Shown one piece after another: positions 27,107-35,821 of a stretch of DNA of 64,000 nucleotides. Position 1 is the stretch's first letter, and the number at the start of each line of letters is the position of its first letter. The translations under genes were made by a program, and so were the position numbers. Source of the DNA: JANQEU01 sp965601455 (GTDB lineage Bacteria; Bacteroidota; Bacteroidia; Cytophagales; Cyclobacteriaceae); NCBI GenBank assembly GCA_965601455.1, contig OZ271831.1, forward strand, positions 4,969,426 through 5,033,425, read 5' to 3'. Below the pieces are notes generated by a model. The model made no database searches. It saw only the letters and a list, made by a program, of their open reading frames with translations, and was not told where the DNA came from.

Positions 27107-29248
27107 TTAGATGGAGACAATTTTTAAAACAACTCGGCGGTTTTTAGCCCGGTTTTCAGGGCTATCATTTGGAACGATAGGTTGAGTTTCACCTAGTCCG
27201 TTTGCGGTAAATCGTGTTTGATCTATCCTGTTTTCAGTCAGGAATCTAACCACACTTTGCGCTCTTCTTTCAGACAAGCGTTGATTGTAATCTGCTGGAC
27301 CAACGTCATCTGAATGGGCATTGATTTCCACCGCAAGAGTTGGATTCTCCTTCATTAAATCGATTACCCGCTGGAGTTCAATGTAGGATACCTCATCCAA
27401 TTGATCCGACGCGGATGCAAAAAGGATGTCTTTCAATGTCAGATTTGTTCCGGTTTTTAGGGGTTGTAGGTTCAGATTAATGCCAAATGCAAGTCCACCA
27501 CTCGCACTGGATCCTACAGCTGCTCCTGCTCCTGAAGATACAGTACCGTCATCATTAACAGCTACCAGCGTTTCCCCTTCAGGAGTTACGTCGATCACAG
27601 TGCTATTGAATGCATAACCCTGGTCACTTGTGGCTTCGATTTCATATCTATCACCTACTCTTAGCGCGACAGTTTGATTACCATCTACTACGATAACTTC
27701 GTCACGATTTCTGTTTCTGATCCTGACTCTCGATCGAACACGTCCGTTATTGGTTAAGTCGGCCACATTTATATCGACCTCTCGTTTAATGGGTGTCATT
27801 TCAACATCACGATCGTAGTCTCTATACACGACCAGATCAGAAACATCAAACAAAAACACTTCACTATTGAAGTTTTCTTTATCCACAATCACTTCATAGG
27901 TCTGTCCAAGAGGTAAGTCAAGTACAATTTTTCCGTCCGGATCGTTTTCCACATCCATGATGAAAGCTGCTTCCCCCTGAACCTTTACCTTAATATTGGC
28001 AGAAATGGGTTCGAATATGTCAATGTCAAATACATTGAGATTCAGTTTGGCGGATTGATAAAGCTCAATATCCTGATCAATTTCCTGGTATTCGTCGATC
28101 TCACTTAAATCATAGAAGAAGGACTGCGACGTATAACCATCTTTCTGGATCTCCACGTTGTAATTACTTCCAACAGCTAATACTACGGAGTAGAAACCAT
28201 CACCGGGATTATTATTAATGGTCATTACTTCCTTGGAGGTGAATGCATCACTTACTATGATATTGGCTTCAACTCCATTTTCAGTATCGCCGTCTGTAAT
28301 GAATCCCTGGATAACGTTGTTCTTGAATTGTCGGAGGTGGGGAGGGATTTCTACTGAAAAAATATCCCTGGAATTATATACAAAATACAGCAAGTCTCCT
28401 TGGGCGGATATACTTGCAAATTGATCTGTGGAGGCGGTATTGACAAAGGACAATGGACTAGGTGGTTGCCAATCACCAACTACGTCCAGTTGAGTTTGAT
28501 ACAGATCGTATTCTCCAAGACCACCAAGTCTGTTGGATGCGAATATTAGTGTTTTGTTATCCGCCATAATTCTTGGTGCTTTTTCACATTCCTGGTTAAT
28601 TGGATAAGGCATTTTCACGGGTTCATTCCAGGTTCCATCGGATTTTTTCTCAGAGCTGTAGATTGAATAACAACCACGGCTTCCCCAGATTTTTACCAGG
28701 TCTTTTTCATAGGGCCCTTCTAGGTTTTGGCGAACAAAATAAAGCGTATTACCATCTGCTGAGATTGATGGAAAACCTTCATACTGTGGAGTGTTGATTG
28801 GATAACCTATGTTTTTAGGATTACTCCAGGACTCGCCATCCCGAGTTGAATACCAAATATCTTCACTACCCATACCACCTTCTCGGAAACTGGCGAAGAA
28901 GAAAAGTGAATTTCCATCAAAGCTGATACTCGGACCCCCGACCAGATCCGTTGTGTCACCGAAGTCATTGATCTCATCTAATCCGACCAGTTCCGTCCAT
29001 TCTCCGTCAACTTTCCTGGACTCGTATAATTTGTATTTTCCATCTCGGTTGGACTCAAGGATCATGGTTTTTCCATCGGCCGAAATAGAAGGAGCGTAAT
29101 CGATCCTTTCACTATTAAAAATCTCAATAGGCTTTGCCGTGGCTTTATAAAACTCCATTGTATCTGCAAGAGTCAAAAGAGGTTGATCCTGAGATAATCC
29201 AGCGGAGTAGAGTAAAAGAAGTGTTAATGATAGTAAGAGCTTGTTCAT
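27107..29248 (-). CDS. PD40-repeat OmpA-family outer-membrane/peptidoglycan-binding protein
   Basis: 713 residues from the ATG at 29248, which gives a signal peptide (1-19, ending GLSQ). The order is: PD40 propeller repeats (about 35-300; YAPSISADGKTMILESNRDGK, GFPSISADGNTLYFVR and APRIMADNKTLIFASNRLGG), about three carboxypeptidase-regulatory-like modules (about 310-530), and a C-terminal OmpA domain (about 600-713; NAHSDDVGPADYNQRLSERRA) that should bind peptidoglycan. The PD40-CRD-OmpA order is like PorE of the T9SS but without its TPR region, which here is encoded by the upstream CHAT gene. It starts 22 bases after the CHAT gene. Confidence 0.88.
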   Translation of the reverse strand: MNKLLLSLTLLLLYSAGLSQDQPLLTLADTMEFYKATAKPIEIFNSERIDYAPSISADGKTMILESNRDGKYKLYESRKVDGEWTELVGLDEINDFGDTTDLVGGPSISFDGNSLFFFASFREGGMGSEDIWYSTRDGESWSNPKNIGYPINTPQYEGFPSISADGNTLYFVRQNLEGPYEKDLVKIWGSRGCYSIYSSEKKSDGTWNEPVKMPYPINQECEKAPRIMADNKTLIFASNRLGGLGEYDLYQTQLDVVGDWQPPSPLSFVNTASTDQFASISAQGDLLYFVYNSRDIFSVEIPPHLRQFKNNVIQGFITDGDTENGVEANIIVSDAFTSKEVMTINNNPGDGFYSVVLAVGSNYNVEIQKDGYTSQSFFYDLSEIDEYQEIDQDIELYQSAKLNLNVFDIDIFEPISANIKVKVQGEAAFIMDVENDPDGKIVLDLPLGQTYEVIVDKENFNSEVFLFDVSDLVVYRDYDRDVEMTPIKREVDINVADLTNNGRVRSRVRIRNRNRDEVIVVDGNQTVALRVGDRYEIEATSDQGYAFNSTVIDVTPEGETLVAVNDDGTVSSGAGAAVGSSASGGLAFGINLNLQPLKTGTNLTLKDILFASASDQLDEVSYIELQRVIDLMKENPTLAVEINAHSDDVGPADYNQRLSERRAQSVVRFLTENRIDQTRFTANGLGETQPIVPNDSPENRAKNRRVVLKIVSI

Positions 29249-29270
29249 TAGCAGGTTGGTTTGTTGGTTG

Positions 29271-32200
29271 TTACTTTCCAAGCATGACAAAGGCACCCCA
29301 GAAATATGGATTGGGAAAATCGTTTTTTACGGTTTGAATGGCCTGGTTGAAGGCTTCGGTTCTTGTTTTGCCGGAGAACCATTCGTTATAAAAAGTAGAC
29401 ATTAACAATTGTGTTGTGGCATCATTAACTTTCCATAGACTCATGATCAGGTTCTTGGCTCCGGCAACAATAAATGCTCTTTGGAGACCATACACCCCTT
29501 CTCCATTCTTCACTTCACCTAGCCCTGTTTCGCATGCAGACATTACTACCAGGTCCGTGTTATCCAAGCTTAGATTCATGGCCTCATAGGCTGTAAGGAT
29601 TCCGTCCTCTTCTCCTGGTAGACTTTCGTTTCTTATCGTATTTTCTGCCCCAGCAAATAGAAGCCCGGATCTCATTAATGGATTAAACTTTTGACTTCTT
29701 GAGGCAATCCCTTCATCATCGTCATCTACCTGAATATCCTGTAAGAAAAAACCATGAGTGGCGACGTGAAATATTTTTGGAGAACTCAGAGCCTTTATCT
29801 GATCTTCTGAGGCATCTACCCTAGTGTAGGTGTTGTATTGCCATCCTCTTTCATCCATCACTTTTGAAATGTTGTTGATTTCCTCCAACGTTCCGGGAAG
29901 CTCAGCAACGTTTTCACCAAAACTGTACCTCATTCCCTCTTCATCGACAACAGCAGCTAGAACATCCATTTCGATCTTGTCAAGGTTATACTTCGGGAAG
30001 CCGAAGATGTACGCCATATTTTGCTCGGAGGTTTGAGATTTCTGTTCAACAAGCTCACGAGTGTTAGACAGTAACCGAATGTTATACTTTTCGACTACAT
30101 ACTCCTCTTTTTCAGTATCCAGTAGAGTTGAGATATTCACTTTATTATAGACGCCATCTGCTGATAGGTATATGTTATTAGTAGTGGATGTGATCTCTTT
30201 ATCAATTTCCTTCCAAAACAGGTCAAATGATTTTTTATCCTCCAGTTTATAGACGATGCTGTTTTTATAAATTTTAAATCCACGATCTTCCAATTCATCA
30301 CCATTGGCGATCACTACCATGCGGGGAGACGGAGAGAAGCTTTCCACGATTAGCACAGCATAAAGTATTGAATCGTTTTTCAAGTTTTTCTTAATCCGTA
30401 TTATTTCAAGAGCAGCTTCCCTTTCTCCAAGCTCATTCTTTACATCTTCCCATGACACGACATCTTTCTCAAATTCCTGAGCAAATGCTGTGGATAGTAG
30501 TGAAAGCTGCTTCTCCATTTCATTAGATTGGACTTCCATGGATGGGATATCGATGTTATTCTCCTCGATTTCTTCCTTCGATAGAGCCAGGGACTTGACA
30601 ATGTTTTCCTTCAATGCAATCCATTCATTGAATAGAGCGATTAGTTCCGCATCTCCGCTGTTTAAGATTCTATTACGGACTTTATTCGTTGCATTCAGTA
30701 GCAAGGCTTTAGTTGCCAACTGCAGATCATATAGCTGTCGTAGCATTGAATCCCGGTCTTCAGCTGACCCGTGATTGAGGAGAATGTAATCCACGGCAAA
30801 ATCCATAAAAGCTTCAAAAACTGGACGGATCTTTCCGTAGAAAGCACTTTTTTCGGTTTCACTCAAGGCTGGAAAATACTTCTGAATATTTTCCATGTAC
30901 TTGTTAATGACTATCTCGTAATTGATTTTGGCTGTTTCATAGTCACCGGTGATTTGAGCAATTGATGCAAGTCCATATACTGATTGTACGTAGTCGGGAT
31001 GATTTTCGCCCAGGATAGTCAGTCTGATATTCGCTACCTGATCATAGTAGAGTTTTGCTGTCTCAAAATTTTCCAGTGCTTGCTCAAGAACCGCCAGATT
31101 ATAGAGTGTACTGGCGTAGGATGGATGATTGGTTCCATAAACCTTCTCGTCTATTTCAAGCGATTCCAAAAAGAGCTCCCTGGCTTTTTCATACTCTTCG
31201 CCGTCTTCATAAATCGATGCAAGATTGTGTAGAGTTTTTGAATAAAGTGGATGTTCTTTTCCAAGAAGTTCTTCATCTATAGTAAGCACTTCTTCAAGCA
31301 ACTCCTTGGCCTTGTTTGTGTTCTTCTCCATTTGGTACAGAGTGGCCAGGTTCTCAAGGGCAGTTGCATAGTCAGGGGATAGCCTTCCTAATTCTGATTC
31401 ATAAACTTTCAAAGCCTCCTCAAAGAGAGGTCGTGAAGCTCTGATGTTGCCCATTTTTTGATACAGAAGCGCCATGTTGTTGATGGTAGAAGCATATAAG
31501 AGATGATTCCTACCCAAGGAATTCTCATAAATGGTGCTTGCCCGTTTAAACAGCGCCTCCGCTTCGGCATATTCTGCCACTTGCTTTTTAGCATTAGCTA
31601 AGTTGGCAATTGTATAAGCCAAGGATGGATCATCCGAACCAAGCAGGGCTTCTTTAGTCAGTAACACGTCATCGAGAATCTTCAGCGCATCGGTATAACG
31701 TGCAGTAGCGATGTAGAGTAGGGCAAGGTTTTCGTAGGTGGTTAGGTAATCCAGGTTTTGATCACCAAAGATTGATTTTTTGATAGCAACCGCATCTTCC
31801 AGGTAAAGTTCTGCGCCATAATAATTCCCGGTGAGCTGTAATAGGGAAGAGTAATTGGCAATTACCGTAGCATATTCGGGATGATTTCGCCCATATGTTC
31901 TCTCAAAAACAGGAAGTGCACTAAGATACTGCTGCTCCGCAATGGAGTAAGAGCCCAATTCAGTGTAAATACCGGCCAGTGTGATTCTTACAAATGCTGT
32001 TTGTTCTGAATCACCTCCATAACTATCAATTACGACATCGAGAGCCTCATCAATATTTTGCTTTGCTTCGGTGAACTTACCTTGACTGGATAATACTTTG
32101 GCCTTTTGATTCAGTAACGAATATCGCTTTGCGTCGATTCTTTCTTCCTCGCAGATTTCCAGTGCCCGATCGATAGTTGAAACGGATTCCGAGAAACTTC

Positions 32201-33305
32201 GCATTTCCAACTCAATTTTTGACTTTGATTCCAGGGCGTTAATCAGGGTTAGATCCGCCGGGAGACTTTGAGTTTTGTATATTTCAACGACCTCATTTAG
32301 AAAATCAAAGGATTCCGAGGTTTCACCATTCCGGAGTAGAAGGTTGGCATAATTTGTGGCAGTAATTACATAAGGTTCCGGATTGGTATCCAGGCTTTGT
32401 TTTCTTTTTTCAAGAACATCCCGAACCTTATCCATTGCAGCGTTGAACTGACCGGTTTTTTGAAGGTCAATACTTAAATTGTTTTGAGCTATGGTGTATT
32501 CATCACTTTCTTGTTCAGACAGTGCCTCCAGCGTTTCAATGGCCGTTTCATATTTTTTTATTGCATCGTTGTATTGGCCAAGGTTATCCAGGGCTTCACC
32601 TACTTTTATCAGTATAGCCCCGTAATCAAAATTTGGGGCATCATAAGAATATAGGTCTTCCAAATCCTGGAAACCGGAGAGTGCAGATCGAAAGTCTCCT
32701 TTTGTAGATTTGAAGGAGGCATAGTTGTACATGATGTTGTAGTAATCGAAAGGAATCTCTTCTAATTGCTGGAGAACCGGTATCGATTCGGAAAATAGCA
32801 CTTCCGCATCTTCGTCTTTCTTGAGGTTGAACAAAACGCTTGCGTATAATCCTTTTCCTATAGCAAGTTCAGGACTTTGATCGTCGTAATATTGGCTGGA
32901 AACCCCAAGAGCGGCACTGATTACAGGCTCAGCATCGAGGTACCTACCAGATGAGGAAAAGATTGTTCCAAGGTTAAACAAAGCATCAGAATAGGATAGA
33001 TCCTGATCGGAGCCAAGTTGTTGCAGCATTTCAACTTCCCTTTGGGCATAATCGACAGCAGCATTGTCATCTCCTTGGTCAAAGCATACAAGAGATAGTT
33101 GTCGCAGGATACTGGCGGTATTTTTGTGTGGTTCGGGAAATTCTGAAGTGAATAGACTTAGAGCGGTTTCCCCGTGGGCCCTTGATTCTTTTAACTGATA
33201 GCTTTGATAGAAGTCAACCGATTGGTTGTATTCGTTTAGCCAATCCTGGGCCACCAAAAGTGAGGATATAAGGCACAGTACAAGTGTCGCTAGGGTTTGT
33301 TTCAA
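29271..33305 (-). CDS. Secreted TPR-repeat CHAT-domain protease
   Basis: 1344 residues from a TTG at 33305. This start gives a good signal peptide (KQTLATLVLCLISSLLVAQ). The frame stays open to an ATG at 33446, but that would put the signal about 47 residues inside and would start inside a palindrome only 30 bases from a tRNA terminator. About 20 TPR repeats (about 60-850) precede a CHAT domain (about 1000-1344). The caspase-like dyad is intact: His1184 in HVATHGFF and Cys1258 in SACETGLGE. CHAT proteases are usually activated by partner binding through TPRs. Here the signal peptide places it in the periplasm. It is the first gene of a three-gene operon. Confidence 0.88.
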   Translation of the reverse strand: MKQTLATLVLCLISSLLVAQDWLNEYNQSVDFYQSYQLKESRAHGETALSLFTSEFPEPHKNTASILRQLSLVCFDQGDDNAAVDYAQREVEMLQQLGSDQDLSYSDALFNLGTIFSSSGRYLDAEPVISAALGVSSQYYDDQSPELAIGKGLYASVLFNLKKDEDAEVLFSESIPVLQQLEEIPFDYYNIMYNYASFKSTKGDFRSALSGFQDLEDLYSYDAPNFDYGAILIKVGEALDNLGQYNDAIKKYETAIETLEALSEQESDEYTIAQNNLSIDLQKTGQFNAAMDKVRDVLEKRKQSLDTNPEPYVITATNYANLLLRNGETSESFDFLNEVVEIYKTQSLPADLTLINALESKSKIELEMRSFSESVSTIDRALEICEEERIDAKRYSLLNQKAKVLSSQGKFTEAKQNIDEALDVVIDSYGGDSEQTAFVRITLAGIYTELGSYSIAEQQYLSALPVFERTYGRNHPEYATVIANYSSLLQLTGNYYGAELYLEDAVAIKKSIFGDQNLDYLTTYENLALLYIATARYTDALKILDDVLLTKEALLGSDDPSLAYTIANLANAKKQVAEYAEAEALFKRASTIYENSLGRNHLLYASTINNMALLYQKMGNIRASRPLFEEALKVYESELGRLSPDYATALENLATLYQMEKNTNKAKELLEEVLTIDEELLGKEHPLYSKTLHNLASIYEDGEEYEKARELFLESLEIDEKVYGTNHPSYASTLYNLAVLEQALENFETAKLYYDQVANIRLTILGENHPDYVQSVYGLASIAQITGDYETAKINYEIVINKYMENIQKYFPALSETEKSAFYGKIRPVFEAFMDFAVDYILLNHGSAEDRDSMLRQLYDLQLATKALLLNATNKVRNRILNSGDAELIALFNEWIALKENIVKSLALSKEEIEENNIDIPSMEVQSNEMEKQLSLLSTAFAQEFEKDVVSWEDVKNELGEREAALEIIRIKKNLKNDSILYAVLIVESFSPSPRMVVIANGDELEDRGFKIYKNSIVYKLEDKKSFDLFWKEIDKEITSTTNNIYLSADGVYNKVNISTLLDTEKEEYVVEKYNIRLLSNTRELVEQKSQTSEQNMAYIFGFPKYNLDKIEMDVLAAVVDEEGMRYSFGENVAELPGTLEEINNISKVMDERGWQYNTYTRVDASEDQIKALSSPKIFHVATHGFFLQDIQVDDDDEGIASRSQKFNPLMRSGLLFAGAENTIRNESLPGEEDGILTAYEAMNLSLDNTDLVVMSACETGLGEVKNGEGVYGLQRAFIVAGAKNLIMSLWKVNDATTQLLMSTFYNEWFSGKTRTEAFNQAIQTVKNDFPNPYFWGAFVMLGK

Positions 33306-33428
33306 GGTTTGTCCGGCTGTTGGTGTTAAGGTCCAATATAAAAATAAAGCAATGGATATGAAATACCCATTTTGGGGGATAGTCGTGAGTGAGCCTAAAA
33401 TGTCATGAAATTTCAACCTAGGATAAAA

Positions 33429-33454
33429 AAAATAGTATGCATGCATACTATTTT
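33429..33454. promoter_or_regulatory. Perfect 26-bp palindrome upstream of the CHAT operon (candidate operator)
   Basis: A 26-base perfect palindrome with core AGTATGCATGCATACT and AT-rich flanks lies about 125 bases upstream of the TTG start of the CHAT gene, and 32 bases beyond the end of the tRNA-Phe terminator. Symmetry of this kind fits a site for a dimeric repressor. The TGCATGCA core recalls sites of some MarR-type regulators, but that assignment is speculative. Confidence 0.55.
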
Positions 33455-33480
33455 AACTATTTCATTCTAACTTGGATGCC

Positions 33481-33516
33481 ATAAAAAAACCCTTTCTTGT
33501 TTTTAAGAAAGGGTTT
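33481..33516 (-). terminator. Intrinsic terminator of tRNA-Phe
   Basis: On the minus strand a perfect 12-bp stem (33516-33505 with 33498-33487) around a 6-base loop ends in a T-run. It starts 11 bases after the tRNA and separates it from the CHAT operon. Confidence 0.9.
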
Positions 33517-33527
33517 CAAACAGTGGG

Positions 33528-33600
33528 TGGTGCTGAGTGGATTCGAACCACCGACTCACGGATTTTCAGTCCGATGCTCTACCACCTGAGCTACAGCACC
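33528..33600 (-). tRNA. tRNA-Phe (GAA)
   Basis: Read on the minus strand, the sequence folds as a cloverleaf. The 7-bp acceptor is GGTGCTG/CAGCACC with discriminator A. The D-stem is GCTC/GAGC, and the anticodon loop CTGAAAA gives anticodon GAA. The T-arm has TTCGAAT. The top pair of the anticodon stem is a U-U mismatch; the other four pair. The 3' CCA is not encoded exactly (the next bases are CCCA). Confidence 0.95.
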
Positions 33601-33614
33601 TAAAAAAGTGGATG

Positions 33615-33645
33615 CAAAAGTAGAAAAATATAGTATTGTGACAAA
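33615..33645 (-). promoter_or_regulatory. Promoter of tRNA-Phe
   Basis: TTTG (33645-33642) and TACTTTTG (33622-33615) on the minus strand are separated by exactly 19 bases, a full match to TTTG-N19-TAnnTTTG. Initiation would fall about 8 bases before the tRNA. Confidence 0.8.
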
Positions 33646-33671
33646 TAAAAGACAGAATAACTGACAGAACG

Positions 33672-34979
33672 ATGCATTACATTCAACAAATAGCATTTAT
33701 CGTAGCCTTAGGAGCTTTTGCTTTTCTTCTGTGGAAGAGAATAGGGAGTATTTCTGCGGCCATTGCAGTCGGAAGGTCTCAAAACTTATCTGGGAGCACT
33801 TCAGAGCGCTGGAAGAAAGTTTTTTTGCTGGCGTTAGGCCAGAAAAAGATGTTCAAGAATTGGATTCCTGCAGTGTTTCATACATTTATCTATGTTGGTT
33901 TTGTGTTGATTAACATTGAGGTCCTAGAGATTATTCTTGATGGAGTACTTGGTACTCATAGGCTTTTTGCCCCATTTCTCGGTTCTTTTTATACCTTCCT
34001 GATCTCGTTTTTCGAACTACTGGCCTGGCTGGTGATACTTGCTTGTGTTATTTTCCTTATTAGAAGAAATGTGTTGAATATTGACCGATTTAGAAAGGTT
34101 GAGATGAAAGGTTGGCCGGCGTTAGATGCAAACCTTATCCTGATTATTGAGATTGTCTTAATGGCAGCCATATTGACCATGAACGCTTCAGATCAATTGC
34201 TACAGACTGCCGGTGTTGCAGGTTATACTATAACAGGTTCCTTTGCTTTTTCCGCTCCGTTGATACCTATTTTCGATTCCTTTTCCGTTTCAAGCCTGAT
34301 AATCATAGAGCGAGTCGCTTGGTGGTTTCACATCATTGGGATTTTTGCATTTGCCATTTATGTAACATACTCAAAGCATCTACACATTTTCATGGCCTTT
34401 CCGAGCACCTATTATAGCAAATTAGAAAAGCCTGGGAAGATGGATAACATGCCGGAAATTACCAATGAGGTGAAGTCAATGTTGGGTCTGCCGGCCGAAG
34501 GTGAGCCTCCTCCGGAAGGAATGAAATTTGGTGCAAAAGATGTTAACGATCTAGCCCGTGCGAATTTGATGCAGGCTTTTGCCTGCACAGAGTGCGGCCG
34601 TTGTACAGCAGAATGTCCGGCAAATCTTACCGGTAAGAAACTATCCCCCCGGTCTATTATGATGGCCACTCGGGACCGTTTGGAAGAAGTTGGTAAATCT
34701 GGCATAGAAGGAGGATCACCATTACTGGAAGGGCATATAAGCAAGGAAGAAATCAATGCATGTACAAATTGTAATGCATGCGTGGAAGCTTGTCCGGTAA
34801 GTATCAATCCATTGGACATTATTCTCGAGTTGCGTAGGTATGTGGCAATGGAGGAATCCGCCAGTCCAGCGGCATGGAATGCTATGTTCCAAAATGTGGA
34901 AACGAATTTTGCACCATGGAAATTTTCAGCCCAGGATAGATTCAAGTGGGCAAGTGAAATACAGGAGAAAAACGATTAA
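33672..34979 (+). CDS. Membrane-anchored Fe-S oxidoreductase (HdrC/NarI-like)
   Basis: 435 residues. The N-terminal half has about five or six membrane helices, with a NarI/HdrE-like layout in which histidines probably bind haem. The C-terminal half is a ferredoxin-type domain with two clusters: CTECGRCTAECP (about residue 304) and CTNCNACVEACP (about 363), each CxxCxxCxxxCP, for two [4Fe-4S] centres. It lies 11 bases before an HdrB-like gene. The pair should form a quinone-linked membrane electron carrier, but the electron donor or acceptor is not encoded nearby. The physiological role in Bacteroidota is not established to my knowledge. Confidence 0.85.
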   Translation: MHYIQQIAFIVALGAFAFLLWKRIGSISAAIAVGRSQNLSGSTSERWKKVFLLALGQKKMFKNWIPAVFHTFIYVGFVLINIEVLEIILDGVLGTHRLFAPFLGSFYTFLISFFELLAWLVILACVIFLIRRNVLNIDRFRKVEMKGWPALDANLILIIEIVLMAAILTMNASDQLLQTAGVAGYTITGSFAFSAPLIPIFDSFSVSSLIIIERVAWWFHIIGIFAFAIYVTYSKHLHIFMAFPSTYYSKLEKPGKMDNMPEITNEVKSMLGLPAEGEPPPEGMKFGAKDVNDLARANLMQAFACTECGRCTAECPANLTGKKLSPRSIMMATRDRLEEVGKSGIEGGSPLLEGHISKEEINACTNCNACVEACPVSINPLDIILELRRYVAMEESASPAAWNAMFQNVETNFAPWKFSAQDRFKWASEIQEKND

Positions 34980-34990
34980 GTATTATTGCT

Positions 34991-35779
34991 ATGAGTGAAT
35001 TGAATATCCCAACAGCGGCATCAATGGCTGCAAAAGGTGAAAAACCTGAAATACTTTTTTGGGTAGGATGTGCGGGTTCTTACGACGACAGGTATAAAAA
35101 TGTAACGAAAGCTGTGATCACCATATTGGATCGTTTGAAGATTAAATATGCCGTACTTGGCGAAGAGGAAAGTTGTACGGGTGATCCTGCTCGAAGAGCT
35201 GGAAATGAATTTTTATTTCAAATGCAAGCTATGAGTAATATCCAGGTACTAAATGGATATGGGATAGAAAAGATTGTTACTGCTTGCCCACATTGCTTTA
35301 ATACCATAAAAAACGAGTATCCTGAATTAGGAGGGAAGTACGAAGTAATCCATCACTCACAATTATTGCAACAACTCATTGATGAAGGTCGCATTACCTT
35401 AAAAGGAGGAGGAGAATTCAAAGGGAAGAAAATCACCTATCACGATTCTTGTTTTTTAGCGAGAGCCAATGATATATACGAGGCTCCCCGAAAGGTCCTG
35501 GAGGCATTGGACGCCAACCTGGTTGAGATGAAGAGGAGTAAACAGAATGGATTGTGTTGCGGAGCTGGTGGAGCACAAATGTTTAAAGATGCTGAGCCAG
35601 GAAATAAAGAAATCAACATTGAACGAACTGAGGAAGCCGTGGAAACCGGTGCCTTAGCAGTAGCAGTCGCTTGCCCGTTTTGTATGACCATGCTAAGGGA
35701 TGGAATAAAGAGTAAGGAGAAAGAGAATCAGGTTGCAGTGAAAGATCTTGCAGAACTCATATTGGAGGATATGGACTAA
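34991..35779 (+). CDS. HdrB-like CCG-domain Fe-S protein
   Basis: 262 residues. It has two cysteine-rich CCG domains of the HdrB/LutA/GlpC type: WVGCAGSYD near residue 24 with ACPHCFNTIKNEY (about 97), and HDSCFLARAN with GLCCGAGGAQMF (about 185) and ACPFCMTML (about 224). In HdrB these cysteines hold a non-cubane [4Fe-4S] cluster that acts on disulfides. It probably works with the upstream membrane Fe-S protein as a two-subunit enzyme. No dehydrogenase subunit is adjacent. Confidence 0.85.
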   Translation: MSELNIPTAASMAAKGEKPEILFWVGCAGSYDDRYKNVTKAVITILDRLKIKYAVLGEEESCTGDPARRAGNEFLFQMQAMSNIQVLNGYGIEKIVTACPHCFNTIKNEYPELGGKYEVIHHSQLLQQLIDEGRITLKGGGEFKGKKITYHDSCFLARANDIYEAPRKVLEALDANLVEMKRSKQNGLCCGAGGAQMFKDAEPGNKEINIERTEEAVETGALAVAVACPFCMTMLRDGIKSKEKENQVAVKDLAELILEDMD

Positions 35780-35821
35780 TTAGCCGGATGGACCACCTCC
35801 AATAAACGGATCGAACTGATT

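Noticed and set aside
33306..33446. N-terminal extension of the CHAT protein to the ATG at 33446
   Set aside because: It would bury the signal peptide about 47 residues inside and start within the palindrome, 30 bases from the tRNA terminator, leaving no room for a promoter.
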